Assembly: GCF_032163395.1 (NCBI RefSeq)
Contig: NZ_CP119968.1
Coordinates: forward strand, 2,031,501-2,095,500
From: Gloeocapsopsis dulcis
GTDB taxonomy: Bacteria; Cyanobacteriota; Cyanobacteriia; Cyanobacteriales; Chroococcidiopsidaceae
DNA: 64,000 nt
Direction of reading: 5' to 3'
The position numbers were made by a program, and so were the translations under genes. Within the stretch, counting starts at the first letter, position 1; each line of letters opens with the position of its first letter. This document shows positions 1 through 9,930 of this stretch, piece by piece. Below the pieces are notes generated by a model that made no database searches, had not been told where the DNA came from, and saw only the letters and a program-made list of their open reading frames with translations.

Positions 1-356
1 AGATATATTACCAAAAAGGGGTGAGGGGTGAGTTAAGAACATTCAAAACTCAAAACTCAAAACTCAAAACAAATGCCTCCGGCACCTTTCTTCGCGATCC
101 TCAGCTCGAAACTTATAACTAGTAGTGAACGCGGTCATTAGTAACTCTTTGCCTCATCCCTCACCTCTCATCTCTCACCCCTCATCTAGTGATGTCGAGA
201 GCCGCAATTTGGGAGACATAAAACGTCTTTACTCCAATCCTACATTTTTAAACGTGGGTCACTCATCCCTCACCCCTCACCTCTCATCCCTAGTGATATT
301 TGGATTGGTAGTTCTATTAAATTGTTATAGCAGGCAGAACTACTGCCTTAGTATGC
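1..356. repeat. Intergenic tract of short tandem heptamer repeats and a mini-hairpin
   Basis: No credible gene precedes thrS here. Positions 43-70 are four perfect copies of the heptamer TCAAAAC. They are followed at 74-84 by the mini-hairpin TGCC-TCC-GGCA. Two pyrimidine-rich tracts of the CTCATCCCTCACC type lie near 150-190 and 255-295. The same tract types recur at about 7.05, 22.0, 29.1 and 33.3 kb, which marks them as dispersed cyanobacterial short tandem repeats. An 83-codon open frame at 125-376 runs through the low-complexity tract and is not called. Confidence 0.75.
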
Positions 357-2180
357 TTAGAAGTTATCGTGGTTAGCGATCGCATCCTTAATTTTATGCA
401 ATACGTCATCCACAGGCATAACTCCTAACTCTCCCGTAGCACGAGTACGAATACTCAAGCTATTCGCTTCAACTTCCTTGGCACCAACAACTGCCATCAC
501 AGGAATTTTTTCCTTTTCTGCATTGCGAATTAGTTTACCAAGTCGCTCATTGCTTTTATCTGCTTCTGCACGAATTCCAACAGCACGCATTTGGGCTGCA
601 ACATCTATTGCAAAATCCCGTTGCGCGTCACTTACTGGTAATAATCGCACTTGTACTGGAGCCAACCATAAAGGAAAATCTCCTGCATACTCTTCAATCA
701 AAATCCCGATTAATCGCTCCAAGGAACCAAAAGGTGCGCGGTGAATCATTACCGGACGCTTGCGCGTACCATCCTCTGCAACGTACTCTAAATCAAATCG
801 TTCGGGCAAGTTGTAATCGACTTGCACTGTACCAAGTTGCCACTCACGTTCTAGCGCATCTCGGACAATAAAATCAAGCTTGGGACCATAAAATGCGGCT
901 TCTCCGATCCCCTCAAAGTGATCCATTCCCAAGGTTTCTACGGCACGACGAATCGCGGTTTCAGCTTTGTTCCACGCATCGTCAGAACCAATATATTTAT
1001 CTGACGTTGGATCGCGAAAACTCAGTCGGGCTTTAAAGTTTTGGTCGAGTCGCAAACTCTTAATGACAGACAAAATTAAATCTACGACGTTGAGAAATTC
1101 ACTATCTAACTGTTCCGGCGTCACAAACAAATGCGCGTCATCTTGAGTAAAGCCGCGTACCCGCGTTAGTCCTCCCAGTTCCCCTGATTGTTCGTAGCGA
1201 TATACTGTGCCAAATTCCGCTAAGCGCAACGGTAATTCCCGATAGGAACGTAACTCACTTTTATAAATCTGGATGTGAAAAGGGCAGTTCATTGCTTTTA
1301 AGACAAAGCCTTCCTCTTCCTTCTCACCCATCATCGGGAACAAGTCATCTTTGTATTTCTGCCAGTGACCTGATATTTTGAACAATTCCACCCGACTAAT
1401 ATGTGGGGTAACAACAGGTTGATAGCCTCGATTTACTTGTTCTTGCTTCAAAAAGTCTTCTAAGACACTACGCAGAATAGTTCCTTTTGGTGTCCACAAT
1501 GGTAAACCAGGACCAACTTCATCACTAAAGATAAAGAGTCCTAGTTCTTTGCCTAACTTGCGGTGATCGCGTCGTAGAGCCTCTTCTTTGCGGCGCTTGT
1601 ACTCTGCAAGTTGCTCTGGAGATTCCCACGCTGTAGCATAGATTCGTTGCAATTGTGCTTTAGTTTCATCACCGCGCCAGTACGCCCCAGCAACACTTTC
1701 TAATTCAATCGCTTTGGGATTAAGTTCATTTGTATTCTCGACGTGGGGACCTGCGCACAAATCCCACCACTCTTCTCCTAAATGATAAATCGTAATCGGT
1801 TCTTGCTTAATATCTTCCAGGATTTCTAATTTGTATGGCTCATTAATTGCTTGAATTCTGCGTTCTGCTTCTTCGCGGCTGACTTCTTCGCGAATGACTG
1901 GCAATTTCCGATTAATAATTTTTACCATCTCTTTTTGGATGGCTTTTAAATCTTTTTCAGTAAATGGTTCTGGATTGTCAAAGTCGTAATAAAAGCCGTT
2001 TTCAATCCAAGGCCCAATCGTCACTTGCGCCTTGGGAAATAACTTCTGTACTGCCATCGCCATGACATGAGACGCAGTATGACGAATTTTCTTCAAAGTC
2101 TCCGATTCACTAGTACGCGGCAATTGAATCCCAGCTTGCTGCTGTGCAGGAGATTGAGAGGCAGACATTTGTTGAACCAT
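357..2180 (-). CDS. thrS: Threonyl-tRNA synthetase lacking the TGS domain
   Basis: Charges tRNA-Thr with threonine in the cytoplasm. The 607-residue protein starts directly with the editing domain: H34/H38 (HTASH) and C142/H146 (CAGPH) match the four editing-site residues of the family. The class II catalytic core follows, with the zinc ligands C299 (MNCPFH), H350 (TQDDAH) and H480 (MIHRAPFG), then the anticodon-binding domain. Compared with the E. coli enzyme (642 residues) the N-terminal TGS domain is absent, as I recall for some cyanobacterial paralogues. The gene stands alone, facing the repeat tract at the window edge. No T-box-like leader is apparent upstream of the start. Family assignment is certain; the missing TGS domain is judged from length and residue alignment. 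Confidence 0.97.
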   Translation of the reverse strand: MVQQMSASQSPAQQQAGIQLPRTSESETLKKIRHTASHVMAMAVQKLFPKAQVTIGPWIENGFYYDFDNPEPFTEKDLKAIQKEMVKIINRKLPVIREEVSREEAERRIQAINEPYKLEILEDIKQEPITIYHLGEEWWDLCAGPHVENTNELNPKAIELESVAGAYWRGDETKAQLQRIYATAWESPEQLAEYKRRKEEALRRDHRKLGKELGLFIFSDEVGPGLPLWTPKGTILRSVLEDFLKQEQVNRGYQPVVTPHISRVELFKISGHWQKYKDDLFPMMGEKEEEGFVLKAMNCPFHIQIYKSELRSYRELPLRLAEFGTVYRYEQSGELGGLTRVRGFTQDDAHLFVTPEQLDSEFLNVVDLILSVIKSLRLDQNFKARLSFRDPTSDKYIGSDDAWNKAETAIRRAVETLGMDHFEGIGEAAFYGPKLDFIVRDALEREWQLGTVQVDYNLPERFDLEYVAEDGTRKRPVMIHRAPFGSLERLIGILIEEYAGDFPLWLAPVQVRLLPVSDAQRDFAIDVAAQMRAVGIRAEADKSNERLGKLIRNAEKEKIPVMAVVGAKEVEANSLSIRTRATGELGVMPVDDVLHKIKDAIANHDNF

Positions 2181-2368
2181 TGGCGGTAACTAAAATTAAG
2201 CGATCGCTATTATCACTGCTTCTATCTTATCGGTACTTCTCCTCAACTCGCAGCAATTTATGCTCGCCCCTCGTTCCTCGCCCCTAAAAATTCATCCCTT
2301 GGCATAATATGAACAATTGTAAATAAAGTTAAGATTAAGAAATAGGAAAGTAATTTAGTGTTTGCTTT

Positions 2369-2689
2369 ATGCTTAATTCCAATCTACCGGAACCTGAATT
2401 GCTCAAAACCATATTGCAACCGCTGCTTGAGGATTTTCAGTATTGGTTTGAGCGATCGCGCCACCTTCTAGAAACCGAACGAATCGCTTTTCTAGATAAA
2501 CAGCAACAGTTCGACTTGCTTGAGCGCGTTAAGCAAGCACAGCAGGAGGTAAATTCAGCACAAATGTTGTTTCAAGTAACAGGGGGACAAGTAGGTATTG
2601 ATATGGCAGTCATGATGCCGTGGCATCAGTTGCTTACAGAATGCTGGAAAGTTGGGATGCGATTTCGTTCAGAGCAATCTCATAATTAA
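2369..2689 (+). CDS. DUF2605 family protein
   Basis: A 106-residue soluble protein with the look of the cyanobacterial DUF2605 family: an N-terminal LLKTILQPLLEDFQYWFERS stretch followed by a predicted amphipathic helix and a C-terminal segment with Met and Trp. No signal peptide or membrane segment is visible. Function is unknown. It is followed on the same strand, after about 140 nt, by a DUF2973 gene. I recall these two families as frequent neighbours in cyanobacterial genomes, so they may work together. The assignment rests on remembered sequence pattern, not a search. Confidence 0.75.
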   Translation: MLNSNLPEPELLKTILQPLLEDFQYWFERSRHLLETERIAFLDKQQQFDLLERVKQAQQEVNSAQMLFQVTGGQVGIDMAVMMPWHQLLTECWKVGMRFRSEQSHN

Positions 2690-2832
2690 GAAAGAATATT
2701 AAGACAACTCTTAAGATTTCTGAGATACTCATGTAAATAGTGGTTGATTAGCTAAAATGCTTCCCTGCACAATCAACTGTTTAGACAATAAAACCAATAA
2801 TAAATCTGCTGGCTGCCTTGGAGAATAATACA

Positions 2833-3150
2833 ATGTTACACCTGCTTTACATTTTAGCTTTTACAATTCTTGCCTTAATTGCCGTCAGTAACTTAATTCG
2901 CAATCTCTTCATGTTTAGTCGGGAACGCGATAGAACGTATCCAGCGCGATCGCCGCAAAGTAACCAAGGCAGCTATCCTGCTTCTGCCCACTCTGTACCA
3001 CATCCAGAGCTATTAGATACTTCCGGAAACATCATTAAAGATCCACTATTAGTAATTCGTTCAATCAGTGTTGAAGATGCTCGTCAACAACTTGATGCTC
3101 TCTACGAGTCTTCTCCTGGTTACAAAGGTGAAAATCAAGAGGAAGCATAA
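2833..3150 (+). CDS. DUF2973 family membrane-anchored protein
   Basis: A small protein of 105 residues. It has one N-terminal hydrophobic segment (about residues 2-22, MLHLLYILAFTILALIAVSN), a basic and serine-rich linker, and a conserved C-terminal part with HPELLDTSGNI and PLLVIRSISVEDAR, typical of cyanobacterial DUF2973. It is probably anchored in a membrane with a soluble tail. The ATG at 2833 is preferred over an in-frame TTG at 2818, because a GGAG motif lies about 9 nt before the ATG. It sits between the DUF2605 gene and a GH1 gene on the same strand. Function is not known. Confidence 0.75.
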   Translation: MLHLLYILAFTILALIAVSNLIRNLFMFSRERDRTYPARSPQSNQGSYPASAHSVPHPELLDTSGNIIKDPLLVIRSISVEDARQQLDALYESSPGYKGENQEEA

Positions 3151-4536
<1,386 letters not shown>

Positions 4537-4539
4537 CTG

Positions 4540-5760
4540 CTAAAAATGTAAATAACTTTGAATAATCTCTACCGCCCGTTTGACTCCATCTTCTGCACGA
4601 ATGCGATCGCCTAAAGCACGGGCAGTAACCCTCATATTTTTATTGCAAATTACATTTTGAATTGCTGCCACAAACTGATCGCGGGTGAGTTCTTTTTGGG
4701 AAATTGGCAGTGTTCCTACACCTAAATCTGCAACTCGCTGTCCCCAAAAAGGTTGATCGACACCAAAGGGAATAACTATCGAAGGAACACCTGCACGTAA
4801 AGCTGCGGCTGTTGTTCCCGCGCCACCGTGATGGACTACCGCACGACACAGAGGAAACAGCCAATCATGAGGAATGTTACCAGTAATTGGAAATACATTG
4901 TCTGGCAAACTAACATTTTGTAGCCCTCCCCAATTGGAAAGCAAAATGCCGCGCTGTTTTGTTTGCATCAAGGCATCTAGCACTAAACTTGTTACAGTTT
5001 CTGGATTTCGTTCGCTCATGCTACCAAAACCGATATAAATTGGTGGTGTTCCTGATTGAATAAAATCAACTAAATCTGCTGGTGGTTGCCATTGGAACTC
5101 TTTTAGAAACCAATAGCCCGTAACATATGCCCCATCTGACCAATCTTTCGGCTTGGGAATCACAGTCGGGCTGAAACAATGAAGAATTGGTATTTGCCGC
5201 TGTTGTAGTTGAGAGTAAAAACCTGTAAAAGGTATCAGTGGTAAGTTTAAGTCCTGTCGCCAGCGATTAATCTTTTTTCGTACTGATTGCCAACGTAGTT
5301 GTTCGTGAACGACATACGTTAACCAGTTGTAAGTGCCACCGAAGTTGATCGGAGTTGTGTAAAGTGGGTGGGGAAATGCCCGCGTCCGAGTTAATGGATT
5401 GGTAAACGCCGCAAAGCATGGTACTTGTAACTTTTCGGCAATATGATAGCCAGGTAAGGCAACTTGAGAATAAATAATGGCTTCTGTGCCTTGACAGCAA
5501 CTCCAACAATCTTCTAAAAGTTGTTCTAAGTTATCGCAGAAGATTTGCCAGTAATCAACATTTTTTGCCAAAGCTTGGATATATTGTTGGGGATTTGTGC
5601 CTACTGCTGCAAAGTTTAATCCGTGACTGCGCACAAAATCCGCAAATCGAGCATAAGACGCAATTTGTATTTGATGACCAGCTGCTTGTAAACCTAGCCC
5701 TAACGCTACATAGGGCTGCACATCACCTCGACTACCAATTGCTAAGATCGTAATTTCCAT
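4540..5760 (-). CDS. UGT/GT28-like glycosyltransferase (GT1 superfamily)
   Basis: A 406-residue GT-B fold glycosyltransferase of the sterol/macrolide UDP-glycosyltransferase type. The N-terminus shows MEITILAIGSRGDVQPYVALG, the usual acceptor-domain start. The C-terminal donor site is the HHGGAGTTAAALRAGVPSIV stretch, followed by PFGVDQPFWGQRV. It likely transfers a sugar from a nucleotide sugar to a lipid or small-molecule acceptor. It is convergent with the GH1 beta-glucosidase; a conjugation/deconjugation pair is possible, but this is only inference. It starts at an ATG and has no signal peptide. Confidence 0.88.
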   Translation of the reverse strand: MEITILAIGSRGDVQPYVALGLGLQAAGHQIQIASYARFADFVRSHGLNFAAVGTNPQQYIQALAKNVDYWQIFCDNLEQLLEDCWSCCQGTEAIIYSQVALPGYHIAEKLQVPCFAAFTNPLTRTRAFPHPLYTTPINFGGTYNWLTYVVHEQLRWQSVRKKINRWRQDLNLPLIPFTGFYSQLQQRQIPILHCFSPTVIPKPKDWSDGAYVTGYWFLKEFQWQPPADLVDFIQSGTPPIYIGFGSMSERNPETVTSLVLDALMQTKQRGILLSNWGGLQNVSLPDNVFPITGNIPHDWLFPLCRAVVHHGGAGTTAAALRAGVPSIVIPFGVDQPFWGQRVADLGVGTLPISQKELTRDQFVAAIQNVICNKNMRVTARALGDRIRAEDGVKRAVEIIQSYLHF

Positions 5761-6071
5761 ACTGTTTTCTGGTCATTTTGATTAAAAATAGGCAGATTAA
5801 TTCTTGATTAAAAGAATTTACGCGCAAATCTAACGATAGATAGAGGAAAACTAGTTAATCTTCGTGTTTGCTCGTGATTGTGGTTTATGCTAAGACTTGT
5901 ATGAAACATTTACAATTTTTTTTAATTTGTCTTAAAGTTATATTTTTTGCTTAGTTTCTAGCTATATCGAATTTGTCGCCTATCTAAAGGAGGAAGCATT
6001 ATTAGGGTTGTTTCGCTAAATATAAATAATTGTAAACAAATTTTCAGAATTCACCCACGCCACTAGGAGAA
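5761..6071. other. Intergenic region between divergent genes
   Basis: An AT-rich 311-nt gap between the divergent glycosyltransferase and TIM-barrel genes, so it should hold promoters for both. I see no convincing -35/-10 pair or operator. A good ribosome binding site (AGGAGA at about 6065-6070) precedes the downstream ATGATG start. Confidence 0.5.
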
Positions 6072-7016
6072 ATGATGCAGGGAATTCGCGTTGCTAATGC
6101 CCCTTGTTCTTGGGGTGATTTGGGAGTGCAAGGACTTGAGGGTGAAAGTATTGGTTATCAGCAAATGTTGGATGAGCTAGTGGAAACTGGCTATGCTGGT
6201 ACTGATTTAGGTGATTGGGGATATATGCCTACAGATCCAGATCAGTTAACAACTGCACTTGAGCGCCGTAATCTCACAATCATCAGTGGCTATGTGCCAG
6301 TAGCAGTCAATAATCCAGAATCACATCAACAAGCTGAAGCACAGGCTCTCAAAATTGCTCGATTGCTATCAGCAGTTGCAGATTCGAGTAACAGTCAAAA
6401 AATCCGCCCTTTCATGGTGGTGATGGATCAAATTGGTGCTGTTCCTGTACGAACGCAAAATGCAGGAAGAGTTGAGCCAAGTATGGAGTTAAGTGATGAG
6501 GAGTGGCGTAAATGCATTCAGGGTGCAGAACGTATTGCACGTGCGATTCGGGATGAAACAGGAATGCGGACAACTTTTCACCATCATTGCGCTTCTTATC
6601 TAGAGACACCAAAAGAAATTACCCGTTTTCTAGAGCAAACTGACCCAAATTTGATTGGACTCACTTTAGACACTGGACACTATGCTTATGGTGCGGCGAC
6701 AGATGACGGACAGTGCGTGATAGACGCTTTTGAGCGCTTTGGCGATCGCATCTGGCACGTACATTTTAAAGACTGTGACTTTGAACTTGCCCAAGCCTCT
6801 CGCCAACAGGGTTGGGATTATTTTGAGGTTGTGCGTCGCGGGCTATTCTGCGAACTTGGCAAAGGCGGCGTAGATTTTCCAGGGGTAGTTTCTTGGCTAC
6901 GCGAACACAACTACGACGGTTGGATTGTTGTTGAACAAGATGTGCTTCCTGGCATGGGAACTCCTAAACAAAGTGCTCAACGCAACCGAGAATATTTAAA
7001 GCAATTGGGATTGTAA
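6072..7016 (+). CDS. Xylose-isomerase-like TIM barrel, inosose dehydratase (IolE)-like
   Basis: A 314-residue sugar phosphate isomerase/epimerase superfamily protein. Visible family elements are VANAPCSWG at the N-terminus, FHHHCASYLETP, the metal-site segments LTLDTGHYAYG and WHVHFKDCDF, and VEQDV near the C-terminus. IolE-type enzymes dehydrate scyllo-inosose; other members isomerise or epimerise ketoses. No other inositol catabolic genes are visible nearby, so a standard iol role is not supported. It is the nearest upstream plus-strand gene to the cyclitol cluster about 1 kb away, separated by a minus-strand small gene, so a cyclitol-related role is possible but unproven. Start at ATGATG after AGGAGA. 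Confidence 0.8.
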   Translation: MMQGIRVANAPCSWGDLGVQGLEGESIGYQQMLDELVETGYAGTDLGDWGYMPTDPDQLTTALERRNLTIISGYVPVAVNNPESHQQAEAQALKIARLLSAVADSSNSQKIRPFMVVMDQIGAVPVRTQNAGRVEPSMELSDEEWRKCIQGAERIARAIRDETGMRTTFHHHCASYLETPKEITRFLEQTDPNLIGLTLDTGHYAYGAATDDGQCVIDAFERFGDRIWHVHFKDCDFELAQASRQQGWDYFEVVRRGLFCELGKGGVDFPGVVSWLREHNYDGWIVVEQDVLPGMGTPKQSAQRNREYLKQLGL

Positions 7017-7029
7017 AAAGTTAGCATCA

Positions 7030-7200
7030 CCGCTCTCCGAGCGGAGTTATGAGTTATGAATTTTGAGTTTTGAATTTTAGAAAACATTTGTAATATTCTT
7101 AACTCAACACTCTTAAAAGCGTCCATTGCTCTATCCCCTAATTTTAAGTATGGGGATTCAACTCAACACTCAAAATTCAACACTCATAGCTCTTTTCTCT
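7030..7200. repeat. Hairpin plus GAGTTTTGA-type short repeats
   Basis: Just after the TIM-barrel gene stands a perfect 6-bp hairpin with a TCC loop (CCGCTC-TCC-GAGCGG, 7030-7044). It is followed by tracts built from GAGTTATGA / GAGTTTTGA and their complements AACTCAACACTC up to about 7190. The hairpin could end transcription, but there is no T-run after it. The tracts belong to the dispersed family also seen at 43-84, about 22.0 kb and about 33.3 kb. Confidence 0.65.
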
Positions 7201-7216
7201 TCTAGTATAGGAAATT

Positions 7217-7441
7217 CTATTGCCGACTTTTGTTTGAATCGCTGTGTTGTTGACGCAAGTTGAGTAAAGAAACTGTTACATGGTCATGAGAATCACCTGT
7301 GGAGGCGTCGGGTATCTTCTTTTTGAGTCTACGGACAAATTCACGAATGACATCTGATTGAGTCCGTTCAACTTGCACACAGTATTGCCTAAGTATTTCC
7401 AACTCATCATCGGAAAGTCTAACAAATAATCCTTTTTTCAT
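7217..7441 (-). CDS. Small ribbon-helix-helix (CopG-like) protein
   Basis: A 74-residue protein whose first 45 residues fit a ribbon-helix-helix DNA-binding fold: a short strand (GLFVRLS) followed by DDELEILRQYCVQVERTQSD and VIREFVRRLKKK, i.e. strand-helix-turn-helix. The tail is hydrophilic and not conserved-looking. Such proteins act as dimeric repressors or as antitoxins. No toxin gene is adjacent. It is divergent from the cyclitol cluster and could act on the 630-nt region between them, which is inference from position only. Confidence 0.6.
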   Translation of the reverse strand: MKKGLFVRLSDDELEILRQYCVQVERTQSDVIREFVRRLKKKIPDASTGDSHDHVTVSLLNLRQQHSDSNKSRQ

Positions 7442-8071
7442 GCTCTTGTGTTATCAAAATGATATACATTTATTATGGGTTGTTATTAGTGCGGTCTCCA
7501 CCAACAAAAAAAGCTAACAATAATTGCCAGCTGCATTGATGTGTCTATCGCTAGTATAAATAGTGACCGACACGGTAGAGGCAAAATAATTAGCAAAAAC
7601 TTTGCTTTTTGGATACATGCTTCTGTATTAACGCGCAGGTTGTAGTCAACTCCATCACAATAATCAACGTTGTTTGGATCGAGACAGCAACTGAACAAAA
7701 ACAAAAAGTAGTTCTCTGAGTATATTGCACTCTTGATTTGAATTTCTGTACGGAACCCAACCGAGACACAATTCAGCGCAAGAATCAATTTCCTCCAATA
7801 TCAAGCCATTGGCAGCGATGAGTATATAACTTGGGTGCTCTCTCTGCAAGTGCGATTGCGCTTTTCTCAGCGCCCAAGGCGATCGCAGGGACGAGTCCCT
7901 TCTGTGTACCTAGCCTTTGCTTTCCCCGTTCGGCGAAGCTGCTGCCTAAGCTTAAGTGGTTGAGTGCTTAAAAACGCTGTGTTATGTCGCAGCCACTACA
8001 ACCAAATTGCCAGCAGAGGTTTTTATTTCCGAATCACACAACTTGTTAAGTCAAGAGGATTGAAGAGGTTT
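7442..8071. other. Upstream region of the cyclitol/mycosporine-like cluster
   Basis: A 630-nt gap between divergent genes. It contains a perfect small hairpin GGGAC-GA-GTCCC at 7888-7899 and a degenerate GC-rich palindromic patch at about 7910-7955. Minus-strand open frames at 7486-7788 and 7664-7849 have no family look and are not called. An in-frame GTG at 7964 could extend the cyclase by 36 residues, but the ATG at 8072 is better placed. Promoters for the cluster are expected here; none can be named. Confidence 0.5.
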
Positions 8072-9217
8072 ATGAGTGCCAAGTGGTCAGTCAAGACACA
8101 ATTACCAGTTCATTACACTGTATTTGAGAGTTTCGACCTATTCAATCCTGAAAACAACGCATTGTTGTTCGATGGGCAGAATTCGAGCCTACAGTCTTTG
8201 CGTCGAGTCGTTGTTGTAGATGACTATGTTGAACGTCTTCACGGAGAACGTATTCGCCAGTACTTTCAGTATCACGAAATTGAATACCGCTTGATCTCGC
8301 TTTCAGTATCTGAAGACAATAAGTCGATGGACACGGTTTTTCAGGTAATTGAAGAACTTAATGCTTTTGAAGTTTCACGGCGATCAGAACCAGTGATTGC
8401 AATTGGTGGCGGCGTACTGATGGATATTGTCGGCTTGGCTGCTAACCTTTTTCGACGGGGAATTCCATATATCCGTGTTCCTACAACCTTACTAGGAGTT
8501 GTCGATGCGGCAATTGGTGCCAAAACAGCGGTAAATTTTCAAGGTCATAAAAACCGCATTGGAACATTTTATCCTCCACTTGCGGCAATACTTGATACAA
8601 CGCTGTTACAAACCTTAAGTGACAGACAAATTAGTAATGGTATTGCCGAGATCTTAAAAATTGCACTCGTTAAAGACGCAGAATTATTTGTGTTATTGGA
8701 AAATCACGGCGCAGCAATGCTGAGTAGCAAGTGCCAAAATCCAGAAGCCATGCCAATTATTCAGCGTTCGGTGCAAGGAATGTTAGAAGATTTGGAATCA
8801 AATTTATGGGAGGAGAAACTCGAAAGACTCGTAGATTACGGTCACACTTTCTGCCCTACGCTAGAGTTGAAAGCTGTACCAAAACTATTACACGGGGAAG
8901 CTGTTGCCGTTGATATGGCAATTTCAGTGATGCTTGCCTATCAAAGAAGTTTAGTGTCTTATCAAGAAGTCGAACGCGTTTATAACTTGATGCACAGTCT
9001 GCGTTTACCGTTACTTCATCCAATTTGTACACCCGAATTACTCTTTGCCGCATTACAAAGTACAACAAAACATCGCAATGGGCTACAACGCTTTCCATTA
9101 ACTGTAGGAATTGGTTCAGCACAATTTTTCCACGATATTACCTACGAAGAAATCAAAACAGCTGTAAAAGCAATCGGGCAATTAGAACCAGACGCAGCAA
9201 TGCAAACTTCTTTGTAA
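8072..9217 (+). CDS. Sugar phosphate cyclase, 2-epi-5-epi-valiolone synthase (EEVS) type
   Basis: A DHQ-synthase-like NAD/metal-dependent cyclase of 381 residues that should cyclise sedoheptulose 7-phosphate. Seen: GGGVLMDIVG (about 112-121), VPTTLLGVVDAAIGAKTAVN, KNRIGTFYPP, metal-site residues E193, H258 (DYGHTF) and H274 (LHGEA). Known: EEVS and the MAA enzyme DDGS are told apart by three active-site positions, Leu/Asp/His in EEVS versus Glu/Ala/Thr in DDGS. Here they are L241, D255 and H334 (TKHRNG where DDGS has TRDG), and SNLWEEKLERLVDYGHTF is EEVS-like. So the product is predicted to be 2-epi-5-epi-valiolone rather than desmethyl-4-deoxygadusol; 2-epi-valiolone synthase activity is not excluded. 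ATG 8072 follows GAAGAGG; an upstream GTG at 7964 is less likely. First gene of a tight four-gene plus-strand cluster. Confidence 0.85.
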   Translation: MSAKWSVKTQLPVHYTVFESFDLFNPENNALLFDGQNSSLQSLRRVVVVDDYVERLHGERIRQYFQYHEIEYRLISLSVSEDNKSMDTVFQVIEELNAFEVSRRSEPVIAIGGGVLMDIVGLAANLFRRGIPYIRVPTTLLGVVDAAIGAKTAVNFQGHKNRIGTFYPPLAAILDTTLLQTLSDRQISNGIAEILKIALVKDAELFVLLENHGAAMLSSKCQNPEAMPIIQRSVQGMLEDLESNLWEEKLERLVDYGHTFCPTLELKAVPKLLHGEAVAVDMAISVMLAYQRSLVSYQEVERVYNLMHSLRLPLLHPICTPELLFAALQSTTKHRNGLQRFPLTVGIGSAQFFHDITYEEIKTAVKAIGQLEPDAAMQTSL

Positions 9218-9249
9218 TTCATATCAACGTTATCGCTTTTGCAAAAGAC

Positions 9250-9906
9250 ATGACCACAGTCAACGAGACGATCGAATACAACGAGCAACTCAGTCAATAT
9301 ATTCGCAACTTATTCGTTGTTGAAGATGAAACCTTACAACAAATTCGCGAACGACCACCAAAAGAGGGTTTACCTCCCCACGACATTAACCCAGAAGAAG
9401 GGCGCTTTCTGCAACTGTTGGTTCGCGCTAGCAATGCAAAATCGGCAGTAGAGTTTGGCACACTTGTAGGGTATAGCAGTATTTGGATTGCCCGTGGCTT
9501 AGCACCAGGTGGTAAATTGTTCACCTTTGAGAAAGAACCAATGTGCGTGGACATTGCTAAAGAGAATTTTGCCAAAGCCAATGTTGCTCACCAAATAGAG
9601 ATTCTTTGTGGCGATGCTCACACCTTAGTTGATTCTATTGCTGAAGCACCTTTTGATTTCGTGTTCATCGACGCGGAAAAGACAGGTTACATTGATTACT
9701 TTGATTGGGCATTAGAAAATACCCGTCCTGGCGGGTTTATTGTTGCTCATAACGTATTCCTCCACCGCACCATCCTTGATTCCGATACAACCGATGAAGG
9801 AGTCAAAGCAATGCAGATGTTCCATAAACACGTTGCTGCCTCTAACCGTGTCATGAGTACTGTATTTCCGGCAGGAGATGGAACTCTTGTTGCGGTAACT
9901 GCCTAA
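9250..9906 (+). CDS. Class I SAM-dependent O-methyltransferase (COMT/CCoAOMT-like), cyclitol cluster
   Basis: A 218-residue methyltransferase of the caffeoyl-CoA/catechol O-methyltransferase family. SAM-binding VEFGTLVGYSSIWIA lies at about 67-81. FVFIDAEKTGY places metal ligand D141. The usual second Asp of the D-D-N metal site is His here (H167-N168, in IVAHNVFL). It sits 32 nt after the cyclase and 24 nt before the ATP-grasp gene, in the place MysB has in MAA clusters. It is shorter than MysB and lacks the long MysB N-terminus, so it is probably not its orthologue. Likely methylates the cyclitol ring. ATG 9250 was chosen because the open frame upstream overlaps the cyclase gene. Confidence 0.85.
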   Translation: MTTVNETIEYNEQLSQYIRNLFVVEDETLQQIRERPPKEGLPPHDINPEEGRFLQLLVRASNAKSAVEFGTLVGYSSIWIARGLAPGGKLFTFEKEPMCVDIAKENFAKANVAHQIEILCGDAHTLVDSIAEAPFDFVFIDAEKTGYIDYFDWALENTRPGGFIVAHNVFLHRTILDSDTTDEGVKAMQMFHKHVAASNRVMSTVFPAGDGTLVAVTA

Positions 9907-9930
9907 ATCCGTTTTCTAGGGCATGCAATC

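Noticed and set aside
125-376. 83-codon plus-strand open frame
   Set aside because: Runs through the heptamer and CTCATCCC-type repeats and into the thrS end; no family pattern.
7486-7849. Two overlapping minus-strand open frames of 100 and 61 codons
   Set aside because: No recognisable domain, no ribosome binding site, in the upstream region of the cyclitol cluster.
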